Assembly (NCBI GenBank): GCA_001412365.1
Contig: LKUE01000319.1
Coordinates: forward strand, 4,578-68,577
Direction of reading: 5' to 3'
DNA length: 64,000 nucleotides
Source of the DNA: Desulfuromonas sp. SDB
Lineage (GTDB): Bacteria > SDB-A
The notes below the pieces were generated by a model. That model saw nothing but the letters and a program-made list of their open reading frames with translations. It ran no database searches and was not told the DNA's origin. Made by a program: the position numbers and the translations under genes. This document shows, one piece after another, positions 52,165 through 61,781 of this stretch. Numbering within the stretch: the first letter of the stretch is position 1; each line of letters starts with the position of its first letter.

Positions 52165-53343
52165 TTACTTTTTGGAATGGGCAGCCATCTCATGGATGAT
52201 TTTAGTCATTATTATGGACCTCTGAATTTGATTGGTTCCTTCGTATATTTGAGTGATTTTTGCATCTCTCATCATTTTTTCCACCGGATAGTCCCGCATA
52301 TAACCATATCCACCCAGTATCTGGACCGCATCAGTGGCTACAGACATGGCGACATCACTTGCATATACCTTAGACATGGCTGATATTTTTCCAATATCTT
52401 TTGCTCCTGAATCAATGTACTTCGCAGCAGTGTAGGTCAAAGCCCGGGCTGCTTCTATGGAGGTTTCCATATCCGCCAGCATGAACCCTATACCCTGAAA
52501 GGAGATAATGGGTTGATTGAACTGAATTCGGGTGGAGGCGTATTCAGCAGCAGCTTCATAAGCTCCCTGGGCGATGCCTAAAGCTTGAGCCGCGACTCCC
52601 GGTCTGGACCGGTCAAAGGTTTCCATGGCAATTCTAAATCCTCTTCCTGCTGAGCCTAAGATATTATCCTGGGGAATTTTACAGTCATCGAAAATTAATT
52701 CTGAAGTAACTGAAGCTCTGATCCCCATTTTATCTTCTTCTTTGCCGAAACTGAATCCTTCCATCCCCTTTTCCACAATTAAGGCAGTAAGTCCCCTGAT
52801 CCCTTTTTTGGGATTAGTGGAGACAAATACAACATAAATATCTGCTTCTCCCCCCGAGGTAATAAATTGTTTAGAACCATTAACAATGTAATGATCTTTG
52901 TCTAATACTGCCCGGGTCTTGATATTGGAGGAATCACTCCCTGCTTCAGCTTCAGTGATAGCAAAGGCGGCAAGCTTTTCTCCACTGGCGATGAGGGGGA
53001 GATATTTTTTCTTCTGCTGTTCATTTCCGAATAGTAATATGGGTATGGCTCCTAAGCCGCTGGCGGCATAGCAAATTGCTACTCCACCGCAAATCCTGGA
53101 TAATTCTTCGGTAACCAAAGCCAGCTCAGTTATTCCTCCACCCAGTCCTTCATATTGTTCAGGGATGAATACTCTAAATAAATCCGATCGGGCGATTTCT
53201 TCTAAAATTTCCCGGGGAAATATTCCTTCCCGGTCATATTCAGCTCTAACCGGCAATATTTTTTCCTCGGCAATTTTTCTGCTTAACTCCTTAATTTCCA
53301 TCTGATCTTCATTAAAGTAAATATCATTTGGAGAATACATCAT
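52165..53343 (-). CDS. Acyl-CoA dehydrogenase
   Basis: FAD enzyme oxidising acyl-CoA to enoyl-CoA. Signatures are LAAFAITEAEAGSDSSNIKT for the flavin site, VNGSKQFITSGGEADIYVVF, FDRSRPGVAAQALGIAQGA, AVQILGGYGYMRDYPVEKMM and the catalytic Glu in YEGTNQIQRSIIMTKI. These place it with short-chain (butyryl-type) dehydrogenases, though chain length cannot be fixed. It may supply or use butyryl-CoA for Ptb downstream; electron-transfer flavoprotein genes are not in the window. AAGGAGG precedes the ATG, inside the end of purB. Confidence 0.92.
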   Translation of the reverse strand: MMYSPNDIYFNEDQMEIKELSRKIAEEKILPVRAEYDREGIFPREILEEIARSDLFRVFIPEQYEGLGGGITELALVTEELSRICGGVAICYAASGLGAIPILLFGNEQQKKKYLPLIASGEKLAAFAITEAEAGSDSSNIKTRAVLDKDHYIVNGSKQFITSGGEADIYVVFVSTNPKKGIRGLTALIVEKGMEGFSFGKEEDKMGIRASVTSELIFDDCKIPQDNILGSAGRGFRIAMETFDRSRPGVAAQALGIAQGAYEAAAEYASTRIQFNQPIISFQGIGFMLADMETSIEAARALTYTAAKYIDSGAKDIGKISAMSKVYASDVAMSVATDAVQILGGYGYMRDYPVEKMMRDAKITQIYEGTNQIQRSIIMTKIIHEMAAHSKK

Positions 53344-54649
53344 CTTCCTCCTTGGTTAAGACCCGGTTGAATATTATTTCTACATATTTTTTAATTTCAT
53401 CATCAGCGGTGAGTTTTTCAATGTCCCCGTTGTTTAAAATGCTGCGCACCGCTTTATTTTCCTTTGCCGCCTGGGCAAAGCTGGTTTGCTGCTGCTGGGC
53501 TTGCATCGCAATTTGCTGAACTAACCGGTAAGCGTTGTCTCTTTCCATTCCCCGGCTGCAAAGATTTAAAAGGAGGGGACCGGAAAGATACCGGTGATTT
53601 GATAATTTAATATTTTGTTTAATTGAAGTTAAATTAATTTCCATATCTTTTATTACCTGTTCACTAAGTCTTATCAAGTAAAGCAATATACTGGTGGATT
53701 GGGGGAATAAAATTCTTTCTACCGAGGAATGGCTGATATCTCTTTCATCCCATAAGGATACATTTTCCATCGCTTCCACCAAGTGTCCCCGGAATATTCT
53801 GGCTAATCCGCAAATACGTTCACAGATAATGGGATTTCTTTTGTGTGGCATGGCGGAAGAACCTTTTTGACCTTTTCTGAACGGTTCAGCAAATTCACCA
53901 ATTTCAGTTCTCTGCAACAGTCTTATTTGAAGAGCAATTCTTTCCAGGGCTGCTGCGGTGTAACTCAGACTCATTACTACCGATAAATGGCGGTCTCGGG
54001 GGACAATTTGAGTTGCAACCGGTTCAGGTTTCAGCCCCAGCAAATTAAGTGCCTTTATTTCCACATCCGGATTAATAACCCCGTACACCCCTACCGGACC
54101 GGAAAGCTTCCCATAACTGATATCATCTAATGCGGTGAGAAGCTTATGTCTGCTCCGGTTAAGCTGTTCGAAAAAAGAGAGAAACTTGATCCCCACGGTT
54201 ATCGGTTCCGCATGAACACCATGGGTTCTACCCATCATAGGAGTATGTTTGTAAGCCAAAGCTTTTTTCTTAACTTCTGCAATTAATTTATCTAAACCAT
54301 CTAATATCAACTTTAAGGATTGCTTCAGAAGAATGGCATTGGCGGTATCTAAAATATCTGAAGAAGTTAAACCGTAATGAATATGGCGGGATGGAGGACC
54401 TACTTTTTCAGCAACTGAAGAAAGGAAAGCGATGACATCGTGATGAACTTCGGCTTCAATTTCTTTTATTCTGTCCAGGTCAAAATCAGCTGAATTCAGA
54501 ATGATTCGGAGGTCTGCTGGGGGTATTTGTCCTAGTTCCCCTCTTACTTTACACACCGTTACTTCAATATCCAGCCATACTTTGTATTTATGGTAATCTG
54601 ACCAGATATTTTGAATATCGGACGGATAATATCTATCTATAACTGACAT
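53324..54649 (-). CDS. purB: Adenylosuccinate lyase
   Basis: PurB splits SAICAR and adenylosuccinate in purine synthesis. The fumarase-superfamily signature is GSSAMPHKRNPIICERI with catalytic Ser, TSSDILDTANAILL and MMGRTHGVHAEPITVG carry active-site His/Thr. The 441-residue length is typical. I use the ATG at 54649; a TTG two codons upstream is possible. It overlaps the acyl-CoA dehydrogenase start by 20 bases and follows truA by nine. Confidence 0.95.
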   Translation of the reverse strand: MSVIDRYYPSDIQNIWSDYHKYKVWLDIEVTVCKVRGELGQIPPADLRIILNSADFDLDRIKEIEAEVHHDVIAFLSSVAEKVGPPSRHIHYGLTSSDILDTANAILLKQSLKLILDGLDKLIAEVKKKALAYKHTPMMGRTHGVHAEPITVGIKFLSFFEQLNRSRHKLLTALDDISYGKLSGPVGVYGVINPDVEIKALNLLGLKPEPVATQIVPRDRHLSVVMSLSYTAAALERIALQIRLLQRTEIGEFAEPFRKGQKGSSAMPHKRNPIICERICGLARIFRGHLVEAMENVSLWDERDISHSSVERILFPQSTSILLYLIRLSEQVIKDMEINLTSIKQNIKLSNHRYLSGPLLLNLCSRGMERDNAYRLVQQIAMQAQQQQTSFAQAAKENKAVRSILNNGDIEKLTADDEIKKYVEIIFNRVLTKEEDDVFSK

Positions 54650-54658
54650 AGGCAATTC

Positions 54659-55471
54659 TCATCTGAAAAATATTTCTATTATATCCTTTGTGGAAAAATC
54701 AATTTCCTCGAACTTAGAATTAATACCATTAAAATGATCAGGATACAATACCTTATAAAGATATAATCCTTCGGGTGGAGCGGTTTCTCCGGCAAGCTTT
54801 CGGTCTTTCCCTGCTAATATCTTCATTAAGTGGTGAGGGGGGATTTTATTCTTTCCTACATCAACCAAGGTCCCCATAATGGTTCTAATCATCTTGTGTA
54901 AAAAGCGATTTGCACAAAAGTGAAAAAAAACTAAAGACCCCGATCTCCTGATAGACACCGATTTCATGTTTACCTGATTGTCAGGCTGAGATGATTTGGT
55001 TAAAACCAGAGAAGTAAAATCATGATTGCCCTCCAAATAAGCTGCCGCCGACTTCATCTGGTCAATGTCCAGCTCATAAGGGATTTGCCACAGCAGATCC
55101 TGGTGAAAGGGGGAATAATTACCCATATTTAATAAGTACAGATAATGTCTCTGGACTGCGTCTCTAACCGAATGAAACTGAGGATGAACTTGCTCCAACC
55201 AACATAAAAAAATGTCCGGATCTATCACCGAATTAACAGAATAGCGGAAATCGGAAAGGACATACTGATCGGGGACATCGAAATGAATGACCTGGCCTAA
55301 AGCGTGCACTCCCCGGTCGGTGCGTCCGGATGCGGTAACCCTGATATTTAATCCGGTGATTTGGTGCAGTCCTCTTTGTATCTCCTCCTGAACGGTAGGA
55401 AGCTGAGGTTGAATTTGCCATCCCCAAAATTTTTTCCCCAAGTATTTAACCGTGGCTCTTATTCTTTTCAT
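54659..55471 (-). CDS. truA: tRNA pseudouridine synthase A
   Basis: TruA makes pseudouridine at positions 38-40 of tRNA. The catalytic Asp is in TASGRTDRGVHALGQVIHFD; VKYLGKKFWGWQIQP opens the protein, and NRFLHKMIRTIMGTLVDVG is a C-terminal signature. The start is the ATG at 55471, which overlaps the ecfT stop as ATGA; the frame is open further upstream but would lie inside ecfT. The 270-residue length matches the family. Confidence 0.95.
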   Translation of the reverse strand: MKRIRATVKYLGKKFWGWQIQPQLPTVQEEIQRGLHQITGLNIRVTASGRTDRGVHALGQVIHFDVPDQYVLSDFRYSVNSVIDPDIFLCWLEQVHPQFHSVRDAVQRHYLYLLNMGNYSPFHQDLLWQIPYELDIDQMKSAAAYLEGNHDFTSLVLTKSSQPDNQVNMKSVSIRRSGSLVFFHFCANRFLHKMIRTIMGTLVDVGKNKIPPHHLMKILAGKDRKLAGETAPPEGLYLYKVLYPDHFNGINSKFEEIDFSTKDIIEIFFR

Positions 55472-56100
55472 ATCAGCCACTGCTGCGATATCAATCCCAG
55501 GATTAAACTTGCCGGCAGCAGGTCCCCGGGAGTAAATTTTATTGGATGTATCCATAATGAAGGAGAAGTTGAATTGCCGTATCCCCGGGAAAGCAGGGAA
55601 TAGTTCAGATGCAGTTTTCTTTGATAAATTTTAATCAACAGGGCAGTGATCAGAAGGTGGAATTGGTCAACCCGGGATATTGAACTGGATTTTCTTAACA
55701 TCAGTACGTTTCGAGCCATCTCCATTTCTCTTTTTAAATAGGGAAGAAAGCCGGAGGTCAATTGACCCGCCAGTAGAAGATCATAGCTGTAGGGAATAAA
55801 TCTCCACCAAGGCAAGGCAGAGATTTCTCTTAGGGAAATCAATCCTCTGAATGCCCCGGTGATAAATAACAGCCAGATTAGCCGGGAGATATTAAAATCA
55901 ACCGGTACAAATATTTTTATAACCCACATAATCAGGGTGAATAATATTAATATTAACAGCCGTTTATACTTTTGCAGTGTCCACAACAATATCCCTGCCC
56001 CCGCGCTGCATGCAGTTAAATTTAATAAATTATCGCTGAACAATATGCACAGATAAAAAGAAAGCATTAAAATTATTAAAACCAGCGGAGAAAATTTCAA
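55468..56100 (-). CDS. Energy-coupling factor transporter T-component-like (EcfT/CbiQ) protein
   Basis: A 210-residue protein with about five hydrophobic segments, a long cytoplasmic amphipathic stretch (KREMEMARNVLMLRKSSSIS) and a second coupling-helix motif LNYSLLSRGYGNS, matching the two Ala/Ser-Arg-Gly-type motifs of EcfT. EcfT joins vitamin- or metal-binding S-components to two ATPases. No ATPase or S-component gene is in the window, so a shared or group II system is implied. The start is TTG at 56100, four bases after CAGGAG, overlapping the kdsD stop as TTGA. The family call is moderate. Confidence 0.6.
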   Translation of the reverse strand: MKFSPLVLIILMLSFYLCILFSDNLLNLTACSAGAGILLWTLQKYKRLLILILFTLIMWVIKIFVPVDFNISRLIWLLFITGAFRGLISLREISALPWWRFIPYSYDLLLAGQLTSGFLPYLKREMEMARNVLMLRKSSSISRVDQFHLLITALLIKIYQRKLHLNYSLLSRGYGNSTSPSLWIHPIKFTPGDLLPASLILGLISQQWLI

Positions 56101-57062
56101 ATTACTCCTGCTCTCATCATATCATGCAGATGAATTATGCCGATGGGTTTGCTTTGGGTATTGATTACAATTAGTGCAGTTATTCCGTTGTCTTCCATTT
56201 TCTTAACTGCATTTATGGCTAATTCATCAGGATAGGTTACCTTGGGATGAGGGGACATGATATCTTCAGGATTTAATTGAAATATGTTGCCTTTGCCGTA
56301 TATAGCCCGTCTTAAGTCGCCGTCGGTGATTACTCCAATTATGTCTCCCTGCTCATTGACCACCGAAGTAATACCCCGTTTGGTGGTCATTTCCATAATG
56401 ACCTGTTTCATATCCGCACCAGTTTTGACAATAGGGACATTTTCAGATTTTACCAACATATGGTCCATCACCCGGTCTAAAATTCGCCTTCCAATTGCCC
56501 CCCCCGGATGACGGAGGGCGAAATCTTCAATTTTAAAATTTTTAACTGTGGATAAGGTTATGGCCAGAGCATCCCCGATGGCTAAAGTGGAGATGGAACT
56601 GGCAGTGGGAGCTAAATCCAATGGACAGGCTTCTCTTTCTACGCTTACATCCAAAACATAATCGGCATGCTCAGCTAGTTGAGACTGGGTGGCTCCGGTT
56701 ATTAAAATAATCTTTACTCCTATTTGTTCAAATACAGGAACTAATTGCAGCAGGGCGTCGGTATTTCCACTTTTGGAAATTAACAAGGCGATGTCCCGGG
56801 GTTGTACAGAACCAACGTCTCCGTGCAGTCCTTCTGCGGCATGAAGGAAAAAAGAAGGAGTTCCGGTGGAAGATAAAGTTGCTGCAATTTTCCGACCGAT
56901 TAAACCTGATTTTCCAATGCCGGTAACTACGATTTTGCCGGGGCAGTTAAGTATTTCCTCTACTACCTGGACAAAAGTTTCATTTATCTTATTCAGGCAG
57001 TTCTGGACACTTTCCGCTTCAAGGGATATTACCTTTTTTGCTATATTTAAAATATCTAACAT
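56097..57062 (-). CDS. kdsD: Arabinose-5-phosphate isomerase
   Basis: KdsD converts ribulose 5-phosphate to arabinose 5-phosphate, the precursor of KDO. An N-terminal SIS domain shows VTGIGKSGLIGRKIAATLSS followed by TGTPSFFLHAAEG and HGDVG, then LLISKSGNTDALLQLV. Two CBS repeats follow (about residues 205-321), with ITDGDLRRAIYG and IIHLHDMMRAGVI. The arrangement and 321 residues match KpsF/KdsD. The neighbours kdsC and kdsB confirm the KDO role. Confidence 0.94.
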   Translation of the reverse strand: MLDILNIAKKVISLEAESVQNCLNKINETFVQVVEEILNCPGKIVVTGIGKSGLIGRKIAATLSSTGTPSFFLHAAEGLHGDVGSVQPRDIALLISKSGNTDALLQLVPVFEQIGVKIILITGATQSQLAEHADYVLDVSVEREACPLDLAPTASSISTLAIGDALAITLSTVKNFKIEDFALRHPGGAIGRRILDRVMDHMLVKSENVPIVKTGADMKQVIMEMTTKRGITSVVNEQGDIIGVITDGDLRRAIYGKGNIFQLNPEDIMSPHPKVTYPDELAINAVKKMEDNGITALIVINTQSKPIGIIHLHDMMRAGVI

Positions 57063-57076
57063 AATCCTGCTTCAAT

Positions 57077-57562
57077 CTAATTTTTTCTTTTCTGCAGCAG
57101 ATAATCCAATGCTTCCCGGACTGCGCCCCACCCGCCCTTGGCTGATGTAACTAAGTCCGCTTGTTGTTTTACTTCATCCACCGCGTCATTAACTGCCACT
57201 GACCAGCCACAAAGTTTCATTGCCTCCAAATCAGAAAGGTCATCCCCTATGTATCCAAGATTGAACATATTTAAACCAGTTTTCCGGATATAATCTTTTA
57301 TCCATTCTAACTTGTTTTCAATGCCGGTGTAAATTTCAGATATTCCCAACTCAATACAACGGTATTCAGTTGCTTTAGATTTTCTTCCAGAGCATATTAC
57401 AATATTTATCCCCTGTTTTAAAGTTTGTTTTATCCCCCAACCGTCTTTGGCATGAAAGTATTTTATCTCTGTACCTTGACCGGTTATTACAATTCTTCCA
57501 TCGGTTAAAGTACCGTCTACGTCAATGATCAGAGTGGTAATATTAGTTAGATTATTTCTCAT
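57077..57562 (-). CDS. kdsC: 3-deoxy-D-manno-octulosonate 8-phosphate phosphatase
   Basis: KdsC, a capless HAD phosphatase working as a tetramer, removes phosphate from KDO 8-phosphate. It shows the nucleophile motif LIIDVDGTLTDGRIVI, FHAKDGWGIKQTLKQGI, ICSGRKSKATEYRC and motif III GYIGDDLSDLEAMKLCGWSV. The C-terminal KGGWGAVREALDYLLQ is typical. 161 residues. Its start overlaps the pyrG end by 11 bases. Confidence 0.94.
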   Translation of the reverse strand: MRNNLTNITTLIIDVDGTLTDGRIVITGQGTEIKYFHAKDGWGIKQTLKQGINIVICSGRKSKATEYRCIELGISEIYTGIENKLEWIKDYIRKTGLNMFNLGYIGDDLSDLEAMKLCGWSVAVNDAVDEVKQQADLVTSAKGGWGAVREALDYLLQKRKN

Positions 57563-59300
57563 AATGATTCTTCATTGCCGCCTGGATGAATCCCATAAAC
57601 AGGGGGGCGGGATCCTGAAGACGGGATTTGAATTCAGGGTGGGCTTGAGTGGCAACAAAAAATGGATGATCGGTCAATTCAATAAATTCCATCAGAGGTA
57701 CCGATTCCTCCAAGGGTTGATGATATCCGCTGAACTGCAATCCTTTCTGCTGGATCGGGTTGATGTATTGGGGATTGATTTCATAACGGTGTCGATGCCG
57801 TTCAATAATTTGAGTATAAGCGGATTGGTTATTTATCACTCCCAATCTGAATTTTTGGTGAGGATCGGATTGAAGATAGCTGATCAATTTTTGATCTTTT
57901 TCAATCCGGTTGTATTGCTGATATAAATGGTGAACTAATGTCCCTATCTTGATATTAGCCAGATAAGCACCTAATCTCATGGTTGCACCATAACGGGAAT
58001 TTTTCATTATCTCCACCTGAGAAGGTAGCAGCACGGTCATGGGATGAGGAGATTCTGGTTTAAATTCAGTGGTATTAGCTTCAGGTAATTTCACCACATT
58101 ACGGGCAAATTCAACCACCGCCAGCTGTAAACCCAAACAAAGCCCGAGATAAGGGATTTGGTTGTTTCGGGCATACTGAATTGCTAATATCTTACCCTCA
58201 ATTCCCGAAGTTCCAAAACCACCCGGTACAATAATTCCGTTTAATCCTGCCAGCTGCTGGGAAACCTCCTCATCAGATAGTTCTAAATCATTTGCGCTTA
58301 TCCAGCTTATTTTTACTTTGCAGTCTAAACCTGCCCCTGCATGTTCAATGGCTTGTTTAACTGAAATGTAGGCATCTTCCAGGTAGTAATTGCCAATTTC
58401 AATATATTTGCACACAATTCCGATTTCCACTTCTCTAGAGGGATTGATGATCCGGGAAACCATTTGCTGCCAGGAGGACCAGTTGCTTTTTTGTTTGGGA
58501 TTGAGATCAAGTGCGTTTAATATCTTCTTGCCCAGATTTTCCCGTTCAAAGTTAAGAGGACAGGTGTAAATTGTGGATATATCCGGAGCGGATATTACCA
58601 TATCCGCAGGTATGTTTGCATAAATTTCAATTTTCTTTTTGCGAACTTGATCCAGCTCCTTAACCGCTCTACACAGTATGATATCCGGAAAGATGCCATG
58701 TTGAGACAGAAGTTTTATAGCCTGCTGAGTTGGCTTTGTCTTCATCTCTCCCACATGATTGGGCACCGGCAAGAAAGTAATTAAAACGTAACACACACTA
58801 TTTATTCCTATTTTCCGTTCCAGGCTTTTCAAGGCGAATAAATAAGGAATGTTTTCATAGTCTCCGATTGTGCCTCCCACCTCAATTACGGTTATTTCAT
58901 GATGTTCACTGGCTAATTCAATTCTCCTGATAATTTCATTGGGGATGTGGGGAATGAACTGAACAGTTTCCCCCAGAAATTCACCTTTTCTTTCCTTTTC
59001 AATAACTGCCTGATAAATTTGTCCGGTAGTAATATTGTTAATCTTGGGAATTTCATCTCCGATAAAACGTTCGTAGTTGCCCAGGTCTTGATCAATTTCG
59101 CCGCCATCACTGGTAACCCAAACCTCTCCATGCTCAGTTGGTCTAAGGGTTCCTGCATCACAATTAATATAAGGATCAATTTTTATAGCGGTAGTTTTAT
59201 AACCATTTTCAGTGAGAATTTTAGCAATGGAAGCAGCGGCAATTCCTTTTCCTACTCCGCTGATTACACCTCCGACCACCACTACAAATTTTTTAGCCAT
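57552..59300 (-). CDS. pyrG: CTP synthase
   Basis: PyrG aminates UTP to CTP, with an N-terminal synthetase domain (KFVVVVGGVISGVGKGIAAA; KIDPYINCDAGTLRP; EHGEVWVTSDGGE) and a C-terminal class I glutamine amidotransferase domain (VPGGFGTSGIEGKI; LGLCLGLQLAVVEFARNV with the nucleophile Cys; ATQAHPEFKSR with the His). The ATG at 59300 is chosen, with AGAGGGA upstream; an upstream in-frame start lies inside kdsB. CTP is a substrate of KdsB, CdsA and LarC. The 8-base overlap with kdsB suggests coupling. Confidence 0.96.
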   Translation of the reverse strand: MAKKFVVVVGGVISGVGKGIAAASIAKILTENGYKTTAIKIDPYINCDAGTLRPTEHGEVWVTSDGGEIDQDLGNYERFIGDEIPKINNITTGQIYQAVIEKERKGEFLGETVQFIPHIPNEIIRRIELASEHHEITVIEVGGTIGDYENIPYLFALKSLERKIGINSVCYVLITFLPVPNHVGEMKTKPTQQAIKLLSQHGIFPDIILCRAVKELDQVRKKKIEIYANIPADMVISAPDISTIYTCPLNFERENLGKKILNALDLNPKQKSNWSSWQQMVSRIINPSREVEIGIVCKYIEIGNYYLEDAYISVKQAIEHAGAGLDCKVKISWISANDLELSDEEVSQQLAGLNGIIVPGGFGTSGIEGKILAIQYARNNQIPYLGLCLGLQLAVVEFARNVVKLPEANTTEFKPESPHPMTVLLPSQVEIMKNSRYGATMRLGAYLANIKIGTLVHHLYQQYNRIEKDQKLISYLQSDPHQKFRLGVINNQSAYTQIIERHRHRYEINPQYINPIQQKGLQFSGYHQPLEESVPLMEFIELTDHPFFVATQAHPEFKSRLQDPAPLFMGFIQAAMKNHYEK

Positions 59301-60033
59301 AATTTTCCCTCTTTTTGAAAATGCTTTTTGCTTTATCATAATCCTGCTGAGTGTCTATGCCCCAGGAATCATTTGAGGTTTCCCTGACTGCAATTATCCC
59401 TCCCATCTCCAGGATTCTTAATTGTTCCAATTGCTCTGTCTTTTCTAATTCAGTTTGAGGTTGCTGATTAAATCTTATTAAAAATTCTCGGCGATATGCA
59501 TAAATTCCGCAATGTTTTTTTATTACCGGTGAAGTTTGATTTAAACAACAGGGTATGGGAGATCGGGAAAAATATAGTGCATGATTGTAGTGGTCTGCGA
59601 CCAGTTTAACCTTTGATGGATCTTGATAATCCGTCGGCTCAGCGGACCGATTGTACAAAGTAGCTACATCTGCTTGGATATCTTCCTGCAGGGCAGTGAC
59701 AACCAAGTCAATATCCCCTGCCTTGATTAAGGGTTCATCTCCCTGTATGTTTACCACTATCTGATAACCGGGAAATTTTCGGGATGTCCAACCAACTCGA
59801 TCTGATCCTGTGTTCATGGGGGGGGTGAGTAAACAGGGGATATTCAACTGCTCCGCCTTTTCCTGAATAGATGCAGATTCAGTGGCTACAATCAGCTTGT
59901 CCAGTTTTGCTGCTTTAGTACCTGCTTGATAAACCCAGGCAAAAAGGGGCAGATTGCCAAGAACCAGCAAAGGTTTTCCTGGCAATCTAGTAGAAGCCAT
60001 TCTTAAAGGAATTACTCCCAGTACACCATTCAA
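59293..60033 (-). CDS. kdsB: CMP-KDO synthetase
   Basis: KdsB activates KDO with CTP for transfer to lipid A. The N-terminus VIPLRMASTRLPGKPLLVLG is the nucleotide-binding signature; NIQGDEPLI holds the metal-binding Asp, VKLVADHYNHALYFSRSPIP and KHCGIYAYRREFLIRF follow. Length 246 is normal. It is placed with pyrG, kdsC and kdsD, so the whole KDO activation pathway except KdsA is here. Confidence 0.95.
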   Translation of the reverse strand: MNGVLGVIPLRMASTRLPGKPLLVLGNLPLFAWVYQAGTKAAKLDKLIVATESASIQEKAEQLNIPCLLTPPMNTGSDRVGWTSRKFPGYQIVVNIQGDEPLIKAGDIDLVVTALQEDIQADVATLYNRSAEPTDYQDPSKVKLVADHYNHALYFSRSPIPCCLNQTSPVIKKHCGIYAYRREFLIRFNQQPQTELEKTEQLEQLRILEMGGIIAVRETSNDSWGIDTQQDYDKAKSIFKKRENYG

Positions 60034-60073
60034 TTTAAAATATTTTGCCTTAGTTTAAAAAATCAGATATGAA

Positions 60074-61735
60074 TTATTGATTTTCCTGATTAACTGCTTC
60101 TATTTCTTCAGCAACTGCTTCTTTTTCGGAAAGTACAATTCTTCGACCGTCCACTGCCATCTCAATTATTTTCAAGTTAAGACTGTCTCCGATTTTGTAA
60201 GCATCAGCCGGTTTTTTTATGTTTTCATCAATCAGATGGGAAAATGGAACAAAACCTCTGGCGTTGTTCTCTAATTTTACCACAATTCCGCGATCTCTTA
60301 ATTCCACTACGGATCCGGAAATGGTTTCTCCTTCCCTGTGTTCATTGATAAATAACTGTACGGGATCTTCCTCCATTTGTTTCAGTCCCAAAGATATTTT
60401 TTTTGATTCTTTGTCAATTTTTAAAACTTTACAGCTTACCTTCATGCCTTCTTTAAGAATTTCCCGGGGTGTTTCTATTCGATCTACCCAAGACATATCC
60501 GAAACATGAATTAAACCGTCAATCCCTTCTTCCAGCTGAACAAATGCGCCGAAGTTGGTGATAGTTCTTACTTTTCCTTCCACTACCGAATCCACCGGAT
60601 ATTTTTCATCGATGGTTTCCCAGGGATCAGGATGAATTTGTTTTAATCCCAGAGAAATCCTCTGTTTTTCAGGATCGACATGTAAAACCACTGCTTCAAT
60701 TTCCTGACCGATTTCTAAAATATCCGAAGGTTTCTTTATATGTTTAGTCCAGGACATCTCCGAGATGTGGATTAATCCTTCCACTCCTTTTTCCAGTTCA
60801 ATAAAAGCTCCGTAATCAGTCATGGATACAACTTTACCTTTGGTTTTGGAATCAACTGGATATTTTTCAGTGATATTTCTCCAGGGATCGGGGACTAATT
60901 GCTTCATTCCCAGAGAAACCCTGTTTTTATCTCTTTCAATACCTATCACCATTACCTGAATAGTGTCCCCAATGGACAGCACTTCAGATGGATGCTGAAT
61001 TCTTCCCCAGGATATATCGGTGATATGAAGAAGACCATCTACTCCTCCCAGATCTATAAATGCACCAAAGGGAGTGATATTTTTGACCTTCCCTTCCAGA
61101 GCAGTGCCCACATCCAGTTTCTCAAAAAGGTCTTTTCTTTTCATTTCCCTTTCTTCTTCCAGAATCTGCCTGCGGGAAACGACAATATTTCTCCTCTTCC
61201 AGTTTAACTTGATGATTCTGAAGCTGTAGGTATTCCCTACCAGAGAATCCATATCTTTGCAGGGACGTAAATCAATCTGACTCCCCGGAAGGAAGGATTC
61301 CACTCCGAATACTGATACTATCATTCCTCCCTTAACTCTGCGGACAATAGTACCTTCCACTGGAGTTTTGTCATCATAAGCTGATTTAATATCATCCCAG
61401 ACTTTTATGAAATCAGCCTTTTTCTTAGATACAACTGCAAATCCTTGCTCACCTTCTAACTCTTCCAGAAAAACTTCAACTTCGTCTCCCTCTTTAATTT
61501 TATCCGGTTCATTGAATTCACTGATGGCAAGAATACCTTCACTTTTTTGACTGATATCTAAAACTACGTCTTTATTTCCGACTCTGACAATTTTTCCGGT
61601 AACAATTTTACCCTCTTCTATAGTGGGAGAGTATTTATCTACTAATACGGAAAGCTCATCATCGGTTAGATCCCAAGAATCTACCGGGTTAGGGGTTTCT
61701 TGTTCATCTTGACTCACAACATTTTCTTCGTTCAT
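60074..61735 (-). CDS. rpsA: 30S ribosomal protein S1
   Basis: S1 helps dock and unfold mRNA on the ribosome. The 553-residue protein has six S1 motifs; well-conserved ones read GKVKNITPFGAFIDLGGVDG, GKVVSMTDYGAFIELEKGVE and GKVRTITNFGAFVQLEEGID, each followed by LLHITDISW or LIHISEMSW-like strands. An acidic leader of about 35 residues precedes repeat 1, and an acidic tail ends it. The gene order cmk-plsC-ispH-rpsA is also known in Firmicutes. Confidence 0.96.
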   Translation of the reverse strand: MNEENVVSQDEQETPNPVDSWDLTDDELSVLVDKYSPTIEEGKIVTGKIVRVGNKDVVLDISQKSEGILAISEFNEPDKIKEGDEVEVFLEELEGEQGFAVVSKKKADFIKVWDDIKSAYDDKTPVEGTIVRRVKGGMIVSVFGVESFLPGSQIDLRPCKDMDSLVGNTYSFRIIKLNWKRRNIVVSRRQILEEEREMKRKDLFEKLDVGTALEGKVKNITPFGAFIDLGGVDGLLHITDISWGRIQHPSEVLSIGDTIQVMVIGIERDKNRVSLGMKQLVPDPWRNITEKYPVDSKTKGKVVSMTDYGAFIELEKGVEGLIHISEMSWTKHIKKPSDILEIGQEIEAVVLHVDPEKQRISLGLKQIHPDPWETIDEKYPVDSVVEGKVRTITNFGAFVQLEEGIDGLIHVSDMSWVDRIETPREILKEGMKVSCKVLKIDKESKKISLGLKQMEEDPVQLFINEHREGETISGSVVELRDRGIVVKLENNARGFVPFSHLIDENIKKPADAYKIGDSLNLKIIEMAVDGRRIVLSEKEAVAEEIEAVNQENQ

Positions 61736-61781
61736 TAAACCTCCACTAACAGTACAAGGGTTAAAAAATTAAATAAAAAAA

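Noticed and set aside
58947-59318. A 123-codon open frame opposite the start of pyrG
   Set aside because: It is antisense to the conserved synthetase domain of pyrG and shows no protein-like features of its own beyond chance hydrophobic runs.
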